A DNA stretch of 64,000 nt, taken from positions 11,657,113 to 11,721,112 of the forward strand of contig NC_087081.1 in the NCBI RefSeq assembly GCF_026151205.1. The letters are read 5' to 3'. The translations under genes were made by a program, and so were the position numbers. The DNA is from Bolinopsis microptera (lineage: Eukaryota; Ctenophora; Tentaculata; Lobata; Bolinopsidae). The notes beneath the pieces were generated by a model. The model worked only from the letters and a program-made list of their open reading frames with translations. It had not been told where the DNA came from and ran no database searches. Below are positions 23,601 to 34,559 of this stretch, piece after piece (position 1 is the stretch's first letter; the number at the start of each line of letters is the position of its first letter).

Positions 23601-26600
23601 AGTAGACAGGCGGATTAACCAACTGAGCCACTGAGCCACTCATTACTCATATCCAAATTTTATAAATTTTGTACGCTGATTATGATTGAAAACTTGATTT
23701 GATTTTTAAAATTCGTTTTTTTGAGTCTTTTCTAAAATTTGGGTTGATTTAACTTACCCCCAGTATTATGAGAGCTAATCAGATCAACGACCGCTCCTTA
23801 TTTCATGGAGTTCATGGATCACTTTGAGGTCTGTATCATGTGATAAACTCGCAATATCCCACGTGATATCTTAATTAATGTAGAAGATTATCTTGTGCAC
23901 GTGTGAACTATCTGGTCCTTTAAAACATAATGAATCTTGTAGAACTAAGTATAACTAAAGCATTCCATTTTTGGTGGTGGCTGAGTACCGTCTAGAACCA
24001 AAGTTATTAAGGATGGGTCCTCTCAACCCACTCCAGTAATAAATGAGCTCCAATCACCACAGGGTGTTGTTAATTTTTGCGATTATTTGAACACAGAATC
24101 CACAGTTAGGTAGATACTGAGCTGATAATCATAGAGAATGTGTAGTATAGACTTACCTTCCATATAAAGTTAGTTTCATTAAAAATATTGATATTTCACT
24201 AATATATGGGCCAAAATCGATCAATTTGGTGCGTATGCCCAAATATGGGCATATGGTTTTTCGCTCAGAACTCAGTCATTTTTTGTCTAATCTTGATAAC
24301 AAGAATTTCGCCGCGGTTAAACCAAGCACGATCAAATTTCCCTACCATGTACCATTAATTCTTTTGAGTGAAAAGTGTGACTGGAAAAAAAGTGCACCAT
24401 ATTTACATACTATGTTATTATAAATAAGTGGGATTTGTGTATGGTAAAAATTGACGATTTATTTGACCAATGCAGCGCCGCGCATCAACAATAAATGAAT
24501 CCAGAAAATTGCGGAAAATAACTTTGCGAAGGAGGAATTTCACTGCAATTAATTAACACATGGCTAGCGTCGCGCGCAGCATAACAGACGCTTCCTATAC
24601 ACTTAATTATAGGGGAGTGGTCTATATTGCGAAGGAGCAGACTTTTGTCGTCATCGCAGGTCCATCGGGCCACCTCATATATCCAAACCCGATTACTTAT
24701 TCCCTACGATATTTTTGCCTTCGGCAAGAGTAGGGAAAAAATTCATATACGAGTTCAGGGGACCACTAGCTACAACTACAAGTAGAGCACCTAAAATCTG
24801 GGTTTTGGGCATGTTCATTGTTCAGGGTATTTGGCTAAATTGGGCCTAATTTGGACCAAATATGGGCGTGGATGCTCCACTGGCACCATTTTGCGGTTGG
24901 GGTCTGGGACCCCCTCAAAAGTTCGGTCACCGGTCCTAGTTTGTTGGTCAACTGCTATCTCGAAACCAAGTTTCACAAAAAAATCAGGGTGAACCGAGGG
25001 CGAAGGACACAGTAGCAGAAACCTGTCTAACCCTAAAATGGTGTCAAGAGGCACTTATCAAGTTAATATATTGATATTATTACAAACACTGTCCCCACAG
25101 TGTTTGCAAGAATCAATACTTTAAGAATATCAATACTTCAATATTAACTAGTTTTAATAATATTGTTTGACGCTTTTCAATACTCTTTAATATCTCGAAG
25201 CTATTTGAAAAATATCTCACCTGGTACTGGGTTACAAGTTGGTGGATTGTTGAAGGTTGGATATGGTCCAGTCCCACAAGTTAATGTTGCACTTCCATTC
25301 AGTAACAAGTTCTCATCAGCACATTCCACTGTTACTAGTTCTCCTTCAAGTACAGGAAGAGTATCATCGGTTGTGAGATGTGATGGGATTATTGAGCAGC
25401 CTGAGCGATTTTTAGTCTATAGTGTATTTGAATCATTCCGCTATAGCTGCGGTTTAGTTAGACCAATCTTACGAATTCCCCACCGATCAGTGGATATTTT
25501 TTTTCGTTTTATGGTATTGTAAATTTATGTATTTGATTCTAAGTATAACATATTGTGATAATGACTTATTATTGTCTTTGGATAATTTTCTGTTAATACG
25601 CCACAACTTCTTACCTTGGAATTTTTGAGCTATCTTGTAATCAGTCACAACTGTAGAGTCACCAAGTATCTTCACGGTGCTAGTTGTGTGGCTCCAAATC
25701 GTTGAACATAAGGAATTTTGAGAACTTTCAAATGTGTAGTCAACCATATTGTGGTTACCGCAGTCTATTAAAAGTCTACCAGCGAAAAATTCAAATTTCC
25801 AATTTGTTTCAGTACAATCGAATGAGATACTATCTTCGAAACTCATGCAATCAGTCATCCAGGACAACTCATCAATTCCAGGTTTGGCTGGTAATAATAA
25901 GAGGCCCATATACGCTTTATCTGTGTCGCTGTTCGTGTAGTAGAAACTTAATCTAATATTGCCCTCGTCTTGTTCTGCAACAGATGATGTGTTGAGATAC
26001 AAAATTTGCTCAGCTGAGTTGAAAGCTCTATCAACAGTGTACTCGTGTTTGATCCAACCTGTTGATTTAAATAAATAAAGTCTGATCGCTATACATTTTC
26101 TTGTCTTTAATTAAAATCTTCTGATTATTAAAATTAGGTTAAGAGAACCTAATATTTACTAAAAGAATGAAGTAAAACAATATTTTTCCTTCCCGACAGC
26201 CATAACTATAAGTACTCCTAAGAGGGAAGTCTTTTAAGATTTTATTTGTTATTTGTCAACAGCTTTCACAACTTTTTTTAGTTGTCCACATGAGCAGTGA
26301 GCTCTCAGCTTGAATCTATTTGTATCCTTAGTAAACCTCTAGCGGTTATTATCGATCACACGTTAACTAAATTGGCTCATGACTTATCAGACAATTAACG
26401 GTTGAACTTAAGCTTTAACTTACCTAAGCTATAATTATCTGCGGATTGCAGGTTGCATGTTTACGTTTTTTCTTTTAATTTTATGTCGAGGCGGAAAAGG
26501 TGCAGGAGACCACCTACTCCACGATGGCATCTGATACAATACAATACAGTATTAGGCCAAAACCCATTTTTCCACTGTCCCGTGTTGCGACTACAGCACT

Positions 26601-29600
26601 TAAAATATAAAAAAATCGGTTTCTGATTGGAGTTAAGAGCTTAAATTGGGCAGTAAAATGATTTAGTGGGGTAAAGCCTAGTTTCAACGTCATCAGGAAT
26701 CAGGCTGTGGAGTTAATAAACCAAAAGCTTGCAAATAGACAAAAGGCTTGCAAATTTCTCCATCTAGAAAAGCCAGTTTTTTTCAAAGCAACAGCTCCAA
26801 GTTGGCGTTTACAATAATGCAACGCGAGTAATCTCGCAGCTACAAGGGGTATAAGGGTAGGCAAGGCTATGACATTTTTATGCTAACTAGTGGTACCCAC
26901 TACTGGAGGTGAAGTAAACTGTTTACTAAACATTGTAATAGAACATCGGTTTTGTGATTATTACGCTGTGTTTAGAGTGTGTTACGTTTTAACGGGCTGT
27001 TTATATCTTGATGCGATTAAAACTGCAACTTTCGAAGAACACTGTTACACTGATCCCTGTGACCACGGGCTTCATAGAAAGAAAAACTAACTAGAAAACC
27101 CGTGGTCACAGGGAGGAAAGTAATAGTAATATTCTGTACCGCATAACTGAGCTATAAGTTGGAACTATAGTGTTGACCCTCGGGTAAGTCACATATTTCT
27201 CTTCGTGATCCTCTCCCTCCGGGCATGGATAAGACACGCGGCCAAGGTTCTGTCCCTCCTTGTCGAGACGGTGGTGTGCTTATGATCGAAACTGCTTCAC
27301 TAGAATATCCAGTAAGTTATACCATTAACCTTCTATTATAGACAATTATATAGGCAATATGATACAACTCTGTTTAGGGATTCTAGGCGGAGACACCTCT
27401 TCTTGCTGATAGCTCACTGTTAATTTATCAAACCTTAATAATAATAGGATTCTACAACTTACCAACATGACAAGACATCATCTATGTAGTGATACAATTT
27501 CATTCATAATATTAATACTAATACTATGCACAGTTGCAATTTGCATCATACGCAATACATAAGTGTCCCTGGCATCTCTCACGATCACATTTCCTTTTTA
27601 CGAAAATCCTTGAGACCTTACAATTTTACGACGATTAAAGAAAAGACAATGTAAAAGTTATCAAGATGTATAGTTAACCCATTAGGGACGACGAGTTTTA
27701 AAGTTTGCCGATTTTGATGCCGTTTAACATACTAGGTCACTTTACAGCAAAAATGAGATATCCAAAAAAGCTAATCTGTATCTCGTTTACTTTAAAAGAT
27801 ACAGTTATGGGCGTAGCTCTTTGATGAGTGATAACTGCCCTTCAGTCGGCCCTGGATCTCAGAAGGGCTACTCAGTTGTCAGCCACCGTGGTTTGTGTGG
27901 AATTAAGACCTACGAGTGTCTTTCTTGATGGTGGAACAGCATGATACTGATAATTAATTAACGACGTGGTTCAACTTCCGAGTGGGTCGTTATTGACCCA
28001 GTTGATCGATTCTAAAAGTTAAATCAACGTACAGGAGTAATGACCAAGATATAACATGTTTTTATACTAATATTTGTAAACGTTTGACAACATTGTATTT
28101 ATTTAATTAATTTTTGGTCCTAGTGGGTCGCTAATGACCCATTTAACCGATTTTTCGCAGTTTAAATGATGATAATCACTTGCTGAGAGGCGATTTTGCA
28201 CTTATGATGTCATGTTTTAGGCTGATTTCAAGAAGTTATATGGACATATGTAGTAATAAGCAAGTGAGTCGAGTGGGTCGTTAATGACCCAAATTCTTAA
28301 TTTTTTAAAGTTTAAGTCACACAGTATTGACCATATGTTTTTAACTTATGCTACAGTTTTTATTTTATCCTAACGTCTTTGTTTCAGAAGTAATAGCCGA
28401 AAAACCGTGATGGGTCGTTTGCGACCCGGACGAGTGGGTCGTATGCGACCGCAGTTAGTAAACAGCGTCTAGCTCTGTTTGTGAACATCTGATTATCACG
28501 GGCTTTTAATTTGTCTCAAGGAAATCGTTGCCCGCACCTATTTTGTTCTCAAAAAAATAAGCCTACATAAAGTTTTAATGTCCCAATCAAGGCAAGAAGT
28601 TAAGTGACATATTTTCCAATTATGACGACTAATTAGCCTAATTATTTAATTGTTAGTGATTAATTGGGTCTCGACTGGAAAGTCAATAATGTAGCCCAAT
28701 AAATTTTGAGCATATGTGCGAAAGATTTGTGGCGTTTAGTATTTTGGGTTGTCCTCTATAGCCTCTAGAAAAGGTGGGTCGTAAACGACCCTATCGTCCC
28801 TAATAGGTCAAATGAACGTGATTTTAGCGGGAAGGGTAAAAGAAAGAGTAAGAGAAAGTGATTTTATTTATTATGTATTTTCAGAAGTAAAAGTTGTTGG
28901 ATCGTGTGCAAAGTTTTAGGGTGATTGCTCAAAAACTGTAGATCTAGAAGATAAATTCTTTGACTCGATATACAGAATACAATTTAAATTACTAATACTC
29001 ATCACTCATAACTATAAGCGCTGACATTGACCACTGACCAGCTATAAATTCGGTTGATTGACGATGTCAACCCTTCCAGATCGTTGCTCTGCAACCATCT
29101 TCGATGCGTAGAAGAATGCTAGTTTGCGCGGCGCGTCGAAGCGGCGAAGTCCTCCAAGTCCAATAATTATAAATTCGGCTATTTCCATGTAGACACCCCC
29201 TGCCCCCTCAAATGTCCTCGAATAAAGCTTTGGAATAAAAACTGTTAGCTTCCACCCTGTGACCACGGCCCCCCTAGTTACCTGTAATATCCAAACTTGA
29301 GATTTTGTACTTTGTTAATCCGTCGTCAAAGGAAAAGTTTATCACCTCTTTGTTTTTTTTCCAAATATTTCTCCAAAAAATCGCCCTCGTGCACACTGCG
29401 TTGGAAGGTTCGAAAGTGATCAGCAACTCATCGTTGCAACTGATCTTCAAACCATTTGTTCCAAGCATTTCTACTTTGAAGATCCTAAAGCCGTCATCAT
29501 CTTTAGCGGGCAAATCAACAGGAGGGACTTGACTTGGAGAGTCAAAGTCCGTACACAAAAGGAAACCATACTTTGGTGGATCTGAGAAGTTTAATACGAA

Positions 29601-32600
29601 AGATCCTGTCTTGTCACCGGCATTGTTTTCATAGTTGATTCTCAAATCTTTGCCACTTCCAATCGCCAGATCAGTCTTCATATAAACATCCGCTCGGTTG
29701 GGAATGTCAATATCTCCCATGAACGGTTTGTCCTTCCATTGATCTGAAACTGTGGTGTTTAAAAGACATATGACAGTTAAAAATTCAAAATTGCACTTCT
29801 CAGCCGAGTAGAAAATATTGCAGAATCTAGCTTATAAACTAGATAAATATTACCTGGAATACTATTATCATCCCCATCGCCTCCGGATTCCAAACTTGAG
29901 ATTTTGTACACTTTTACTCCGACGTCAAAGGAAAAGTTTATCACCTCTTTGTTGCTTTCCCACGTATTTCTCCAAAACGATAACCATCCCGTGCACACTG
30001 CGTCGGAAGGTTCGAAAGTGATCAGCAACTCATTGTTGCAACTGATCTTCAAACCATTTGTTCCAAGCATTTCTACTTTGAACCTAAAGCCGTCATCATC
30101 TTTAGCGGGCAAATCAACAGGAGGGACTTGACTTGGAGAGTCAAAGTCCGTACACAAAAGGAAACCATACTTTGGTGGATCTGAGAAGTTTAATACGAAA
30201 GATCCTGTCTTGTCACCGGCATTGTTTTCATAGTTGATTCTCAAATCTTTGCCACTTCCAATCGCCAGATCAGTCTTCATATAAACATTCTCTTGGTTGG
30301 GAATGTTGATATATCCCATGAACGGTTTCTCCTGCCATTGATCTGAAATATTGGTGTTTTTAAGCTACACACGACAAAAACATTTTGACACCTTACCTAG
30401 TCAGTGCGATATTTATACTTATAGCGAAGGAATAAAAATGTCCACACAACACGTGTATATTTGTGGTAAACTGATTTATGAATAAGTTTATCACGAAACA
30501 CAGAATATCGAATATACACATATATAGTATATACTTATATAATTGTGTATAAATAATTGTGTAATAAGTAGTTTAAAAGTTTATAAGCCGCCCTTCGTGT
30601 GTTCGTCGTTATTTTAGCAGGTTTTGAGTTGTTTAATCTGTAGAGTCCTCTTTATTTTTGTAGTATGATGATTAATCACTATACACTAGAATAACACGTT
30701 CTCTAGATCAAAATGGCCCTGGATATATATAAAGATTACTCAAATCCCTAACCCTCTACTAGAACTCTGACCCCAACCCTAACTCTAACCCTAACCCAAT
30801 CCGTGGCCGTAACCGAAGCATATGCTAAAACCCTAACGAGAAATTCGACCAACTTCCTTGTATCTTTGTATGATCATGCCACTTGAAATTGGCGATAGCG
30901 TAATTATAGAGGAAATGAATTAAAGGTCATTATTGGTACGCTCAATTTTTATACTTTATTTTCACTAGCAGGAACCCGTATAATCCTAAAATGGTGTCAA
31001 GACTCAAGAGACTAAAATAATTATTACCTATTTAATTCGCGTTTTTGACACCACTTGGGGGTCCAAATTTTGGGCTCTAAAACTCCTATTCCTTGGCCAA
31101 TTTTTTATTTTTTCATGCTGATTTGAAAGCCATTAAAGCATTTGAATCGGTTAAAAAAGTCTCAGTTTTATATCTTGTACGGTTTTTGCGGAAACCCGTG
31201 TTAAAGTTGATGCCGTGGTGTCAGTATAATGGTACAGATAAATATATATATAAATATATATCGTCTCGCTTTATATATAGTAGTAAGATTGTATAAAATT
31301 GTATGAAATTTGATTTTTATTTCGTAAAATATTTAATAAAGTTCAAATGTCGTATATGGACACGTTCATTTGAGTTTGAGGATATTGGTAAATATAAGTG
31401 ACCTATTAAAAGGCACAGTGTAGTTGACTTTGTCACACTATGAAATTACTTAAACCCTTGATGGTTAGGATAATCGTCTCATCCTCTAGGCTAACTTTGT
31501 CACATAACGATATCTTAATCAGGTGATAAGATATCGCTTAAATACGGCCGGCACGGAAATGGTTACATTGTCACACTATAAACATGTGACGGAGTAAATA
31601 TGGACCCCTTGCTGCCGTTTTTGACCAAATTTTTGAGTGTCCAGTTGATTGGATGGGTACATATGACCATTACCTACATATTTGACGACTTTTTTCGTTA
31701 GATGGTGCATTCAGGTTTACTCTGTCACACATTAAAGAAAATATGTGATGAATGTTTAGGGCACCCTGATAAGCAATGCTGAGTAGTGTAAGTTTATTTG
31801 ATGGCCTGGAAGTGCTGGGAATTGTTATTATATCATATAGTCGTAAGGAATTAAAACACAGAAGGCACAACCAAGCTTACTTTGTCACATAATCTTGATA
31901 ATATCTGAACATGTGTGAAATTGAACAAATAATGATATACCAGCTTAAACCCCTTATATTATACGTACTATGGATCAAACAACACTGCTAGTACCATGCA
32001 CCAGTCACATAAATCATTATCAGGAGGTAATATGTTAACAGTGTCACAATTAAACTACCGCTACATGGTCAAAAATAGGGTAATTTCGTCACAACAAATT
32101 ATTAAAACTCTGTTAGCTCCTTGCTGGCAAAATAACTAGTTTATCGAAATTTTTTTGATGATAAAGTTACATAGTATTCTAATAGAGGTATCAGGTATAG
32201 TTCTTCAAAATAGGGGCAAGACATGTTTACTTTGTCACATCAGTTATTATAAGAGTTAGGTAATCGTCATCAGATTAAAAGATATTTTTCGTAGTTTGGA
32301 TCGATTAATACTTTAATATACCTGTAATAAATCCTATGCCAATTTTAACACACTATCTTGATACTGTTGGGGCAGGGAAAGTTAATTTTGTCACATTTTC
32401 AATGTCTTTGACAAATAAATCTAAATTTTAAAAATTGAGTTCTTATGTTCTGGACAATATTCTTCCAATCGTTTCTGAAAGAATGTTGAATTCTAATAGA
32501 GTAATAGATCTTCAAAATAGGGGCAAGACATGTTTACTTTGTCACATCAGTTATTATAAGAGTTAGGTAATCGTCATCACATTAACATATAATTTTTGTA

Positions 32601-33636
32601 GTTTGAATTGATTTATATAGGTAATAAAGCAGCCTATGCTAATTTTTACACACTATCTTGAAATTGTTGGGGCATGAAAAGTTAATTTTGTCACATTTTT
32701 AGTGACTTTGACAAATTTAACCTAAAATTGTTAAACTTAAGCTCTGATGTTCTGGACAATATTCTAATAAAGGTATAGAATATAGATCTTCAAAATAGGG
32801 GCAAAACATGTTTACTTTGTCACATCAGTTATTATAAGAGTTATTCATTCTATAATGATTGTTTTTAATCTATTTACGATTTCGTATAATTTTTTGTGAC
32901 AATGTAAACATCAACTGATCTTAACTTGCATCAACTACATTGTCATCATATAAAATTTTCCCCCTTTCAAACCAAAATCAGATATAAATTATTCGCCCAA
33001 AATTTTAAATTTCATATATTGTGACAGAATTAACCTCATTTCCCAATAACCAAGTGCCTGTATTAGCTAACTATTCAAAACAACATATTTTAGGGCTATG
33101 CTTGGTAGAGCAACCATAAAATAATGAGTTGAAAGGGTTTTTAGGACACCTCACAGTAGAATAGAGGTATGGTATCATGAGTGTGACAAAGTTACCCAAA
33201 TATTGCCTTGTAACCGTTCGATCCGTGCCCATTAACCAATGTTGTATCATAATTGTTAGATTGACCTAATTTACTATATTTCAGACCAAGGAATGATAAT
33301 TAGACAACTGCAGTTAACTAAGTCACACAAAATGTGACATTTGAAACATTATAGTGCCTAACAACAATAGATTTTCTTTCTGAGCGGTGCATATGGGAGT
33401 ATGGGTTACGTGGCTAATGTTCAGAACTTCTGAACGTGCTAGGTTAATAGATGTCAAAATTAAGCCACTATCGTCAAAAACGCTATTATTTTTGTTTACC
33501 AATATCCTCAAACTCAAATGAACGTGTCCATATAAATAATATTATAAGTATAACCTGGTTCGACTGTGATGGGATCCGCTGCATCACTGACAACCAGAAG
33601 GAAAGCTGTAAAAAACAAAAACGAGAGGCTCTGCAT
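20366..33636 (-). CDS. Modular secreted protein: signal peptide, novel domains, sushi, SRCR
   Basis: Read right to left, exons join with GT-AG introns, all phase 1: 33636-33555 (signal peptide), 30342-29854 (novel domain D1), 29743-29282 (D2), 26058-25615 (D3), 25400-25221 (sushi), 23094-22866 (SRCR-1, frame-broken), 21891-21586 (SRCR-2), 20646 to about 20366 (start of D4, lost in bad sequence). Uniform phase 1 makes every exon skippable and shuffleable. SRCR and sushi/CCP modules are extracellular protein-binding domains, often combined in secreted or surface scavenger and complement-like proteins of invertebrates. A ligand cannot be assigned. The 3' end is lost in the low-quality tract. If the broken SRCR-1 is skipped the frame is preserved. 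It may instead be an assembly error or the mark of a decaying gene. Confidence 0.75.
20830..21480. other. Intron with partly low-quality sequence
   Basis: It lies between SRCR-2 and D4. Homopolymer-rich texture like that of the 9-20 kb tract dominates 20880-21330. No exon seen. Confidence 0.4.
21586..21891 (-). CDS. SRCR domain exon 2 (intact)
   Basis: A single 306-nt phase-1/phase-1 exon encoding a full SRCR domain of ~100 residues. It begins [18 protein letters not shown], then [50 protein letters not shown]. The six cysteines are placed as in group A SRCR domains encoded by a single exon. The acceptor is TTCGCAG and the donor GTGAGTC. It has no frame defect. Confidence 0.88.
21955..22845 (+). 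repeat. (CCCTCT)n hexanucleotide minisatellite, ~890 bp
   Basis: An almost pure CTCCCT array with sporadic TCTCCTCTCC four-base-unit slips that shift the register. It lies in the intron between the two SRCR exons, inside a duplicated SRCR-exon segment. The complementary strand is GGGAGA-rich, so triplex or G-quadruplex formation is plausible. All the long Leu/Pro/Ser and Arg/Gly/Glu ORFs across it are repeat artefacts. Confidence 0.97.
22866..23094 (-). pseudogene. SRCR domain exon 1, internal 77-nt deletion
   Basis: A near-identical paralogue of the SRCR-2 exon with the same acceptor and donor contexts, but 229 nt instead of 306. The middle third, encoding the third to fifth cysteines, is missing between ...SNYD and ...HVSTV. 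This shifts the frame to a stop (TGA) just before the donor. Flanking intron sequence is also duplicated (23041-23150 vs 21841-21950), so the pair arose by segmental duplication. Confidence 0.8.
23338..23637 (-). mobile_element. tRNA-derived SINE (300 bp) with 10-bp TSD
   Basis: On the minus strand it starts with a tRNA-like head containing an A-box (TGGCTCAGTTGGTTAATCC) and a B-box (GGTTGCGAGTTCGAATCCC). A ~200-bp body follows, then a GTT-repeat tail (ACAACAACAAC on + at 23338-23354). The target duplication ACTCATTACT lies at 23328-23337 and 23638-23647. Its ORF is not a gene. Confidence 0.9.
24301..24735 (-). repeat. Dispersed repeat R1, copy 2
   Basis: Reverse-complement copy of 2205-2690, colinear with small indels, ending in the TTGCCTTCGGCAAGAG hairpin. 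It lies in an intron of the SRCR/sushi gene. The two copies are 22 kb apart in opposite orientation. Confidence 0.85.
24780..25060. repeat. Probable dispersed repeat in intron
   Basis: It contains CCTAAAATGGTGTCAAGA, also present near 30990, and a minus-strand frame of 79 codons with no recognisable domain. Treated as repeat-derived rather than a gene. Confidence 0.35.
25221..25400 (-). CDS. Sushi (CCP) domain exon
   Basis: A 180-nt phase-1/phase-1 exon. The peptide starts [13 protein letters not shown], has [28 protein letters not shown] and ends [10 protein letters not shown]. Four cysteines, the L-x-G-S-x-x-x-x-C stretch and the final P-T-C are typical of complement-control modules. The tryptophan before the last cysteine, common in CCPs, is replaced by tyrosine. 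Donor GTGAGATA, acceptor GCTCAG. Confidence 0.85.
25615..26058 (-). CDS. Novel extracellular domain D3 exon
   Basis: A 444-nt phase-1/phase-1 exon, 148 residues. It is a diverged relative of D1 and D2, best seen in the second half: [20 protein letters not shown]...LCSTIW...[15 protein letters not shown] against [14 protein letters not shown]...VCTGWLSFW...INFSF...VYKIS. It has four cysteines, many aromatic residues and an NTS sequon. The family is unrecognised and a beta-rich fold is inferred only from the alternating pattern. Confidence 0.75.
26062..27670. other. Intron sequence, no gene
   Basis: No supportable exon. It contains an inverted repeat of TCCCTGTGACCACGGG (27054-27069 and 27100-27115); the CTGTGACCACGG core recurs at about 29257-29268. 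Confidence 0.5.
27678..28807. mobile_element. piggyBac-like MITE (1.13 kb) with internal palindromes
   Basis: The left end is TTAA then CCCATTAGGGACGACGAG. The right end is TCGTCCCTAATAGG then TCAA (TTAA with one change). The termini match as inverted repeats at 13 of 14 positions. The palindrome GGGTCGT(N)4-5GACCC or close variants occur at 27984, 28124, 28274, 28412, 28436 and 28778. TTAA target use and CCC-type termini are features of the piggyBac superfamily. No transposase ORF. Confidence 0.7.
29045..29160. mobile_element. GC-rich T4-like mini-element fragment
   Basis: ATTGACGATGTCAACCCTTC followed by GATGCGTAGAAGAATGC and GCGCGGCGCGTCGAAG resembles the sequences at 6708-6790 and 38912-39020. 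No duplication was identified. Confidence 0.45.
29282..29743 (-). CDS. Novel extracellular domain D2 exon
   Basis: A 462-nt phase-1/phase-1 exon, 154 residues. It is a very recent duplicate of D1: long stretches such as [20 protein letters not shown] are identical. Differences include one extra codon (FRIFKVEM against FRFKVEM) and an altered TGWLSFW motif (TRAIFW). Acceptor TTTCAG, donor GTAACT. Confidence 0.8.
29854..30342 (-). CDS. Novel extracellular domain D1 exon
   Basis: A 489-nt phase-1/phase-1 exon, 163 residues, joining the signal-peptide exon in frame. It starts [16 protein letters not shown]. Conserved pieces shared with D2 to D4 are [64 protein letters not shown] and YKISS. It ends in a Gly/Asp-rich linker. 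Three cysteines. I do not recognise the family. Confidence 0.8.
30345..31350. repeat. Intron with degenerate telomere-like motif and dispersed repeat
   Basis: CCCTAA-type units (CCCTAACTCTAACCCTAACCC) are clustered at about 30750-30835, a short interstitial telomeric-like tract. At 31045-31290 a repeat starting TTTTTGACACCACTTGGGGG is shared with 61830-62050. No exon. Confidence 0.55.
31357..33530. mobile_element. 2.17-kb TIR element with TA target site, no transposase
   Basis: Bounded by perfect 36-bp inverted repeats (TGGACACGTTCATTTGAG...GGTAAA at 31357-31392, and its complement at 33495-33530) and by TA on both sides, as for Tc1/mariner-type insertions. The interior has no ORF but many TTTGTCACA motifs. 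They mostly read TTTGTCACA left of about 32.88 kb and TGTGACA to its right. A ~60-bp block (GGGGCAAGACATGTTTACTT...) is repeated at about 32213, 32519 and 32802. The right end stops 18 bp from the first splice donor of the SRCR/sushi gene. Confidence 0.85.
33555..33636 (-). CDS. Signal-peptide exon of the SRCR/sushi gene
   Basis: ATG at 33636. The peptide [19 protein letters not shown] is a textbook signal peptide, followed by ADPITVEP. Donor GTTATA at 33554, phase 1, fitting the D1 acceptor at 30342. It is short but convincing because start, hydrophobic core, likely cleavage site and phase all agree. Confidence 0.75.
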
Positions 33637-33639
33637 CTT

Positions 33640-34550
33640 TATGTCGTCATGAGCTTACTGAAAAAGAAAAGGAATAATAAATAATAAATATAAATACGAA
33701 TTCATATTTTAAATTTACCTTTTATATTGGGTCAGACATTAACATTGTAATTTGAATTTTGAATCGTTTAATCCGTTTAGGTTACACACCGTTTATAAAG
33801 TTTGAAAGGACAACAAAGTATATAAAGAAATCTAGCCTAACAGACTCAACTTTCAGAAAATGAAATAAAAAATGTGAGTTTCTTGCAGTCGCTTCAAACA
33901 ACATTTGATGAGATATAGTATTGTGAATATAAGAGGCACGGTCATGCTTGCCAGCATTGTGATAGAACGCCAGTGTTATTTGTTTTGAAACTTGCCGCCA
34001 GCCAGTCTGAGTCTATGCTGATAATACCTTCGCTTCCCTTGCGGGATATATCTGCAAATTATCAGCTCTCAGTGTCCACGACTTTTAGTGGATATAATTC
34101 CCGGAAGGTATTATAACAAATAATATCTTTTTCGGGCCGCAAATTCCCTCCAGCAAGCTGTCGGGAATTATCACGCGTAGCCCGAAAAATCGAAGGTACT
34201 ATTGTATTATATTTTTTCATTTAATTTTTTAAAATCTATATAATATATATAAATTTATTTCCCTTTTTTTTTTCTTTTCCTCTTTTAAACCATTCCAGTA
34301 CATTGTGCAGAAAGTTGGAGATTTACAATTTTGGAAGCATGCAAGGATACCGATCGTAAATAATAAAAATACTCTCGCACAATTGTAACTGCAGTTTTAC
34401 AGAACTCCAAATGCTTAATGAATACACTTGCAGGTACCACCCGTATTCACACTCAAAAATGAGTTCCGTCGGTTTCCGATACGAGATTGGGACGGGTTCT
34501 ATAAACAAACAAACAAACAAACACGTAATATAGGGTGTTTAAGTTGGTAT
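33640..34550. other. 5' flank of the SRCR/sushi gene
   Basis: No ORF with a recognisable product. The promoter of the minus-strand gene should lie here. No definite TATA box or start was assigned. A short palindromic stretch near 34015-34200 (TACCTTCGCTTCCC... TTCCGGGCC) is noted without interpretation. Confidence 0.35.
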
Positions 34551-34559
34551 ACTAATATT

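Noticed and set aside
23557-23637. True tRNA gene on the minus strand
   Set aside because: The A- and B-boxes are good, but the sequence continues into a body with a GTT tail and a flanking 10-bp duplication, so it is a SINE head.
24226-24423. 65-codon plus-strand ORF
   Set aside because: It lies mostly within dispersed repeat R1, whose other copy at 2.2 kb does not conserve the frame.
27660-28810. CRISPR-like array (regularly spaced GGGTCGT palindromes)
   Set aside because: Spacing is irregular (24 to 340 bp), the context is a eukaryotic intron, and TTAA-type transposon ends explain the unit.
30745-30840. Chromosome end (telomere)
   Set aside because: The CCCTAA units are few, degenerate and embedded in an intron; interstitial sequence only.
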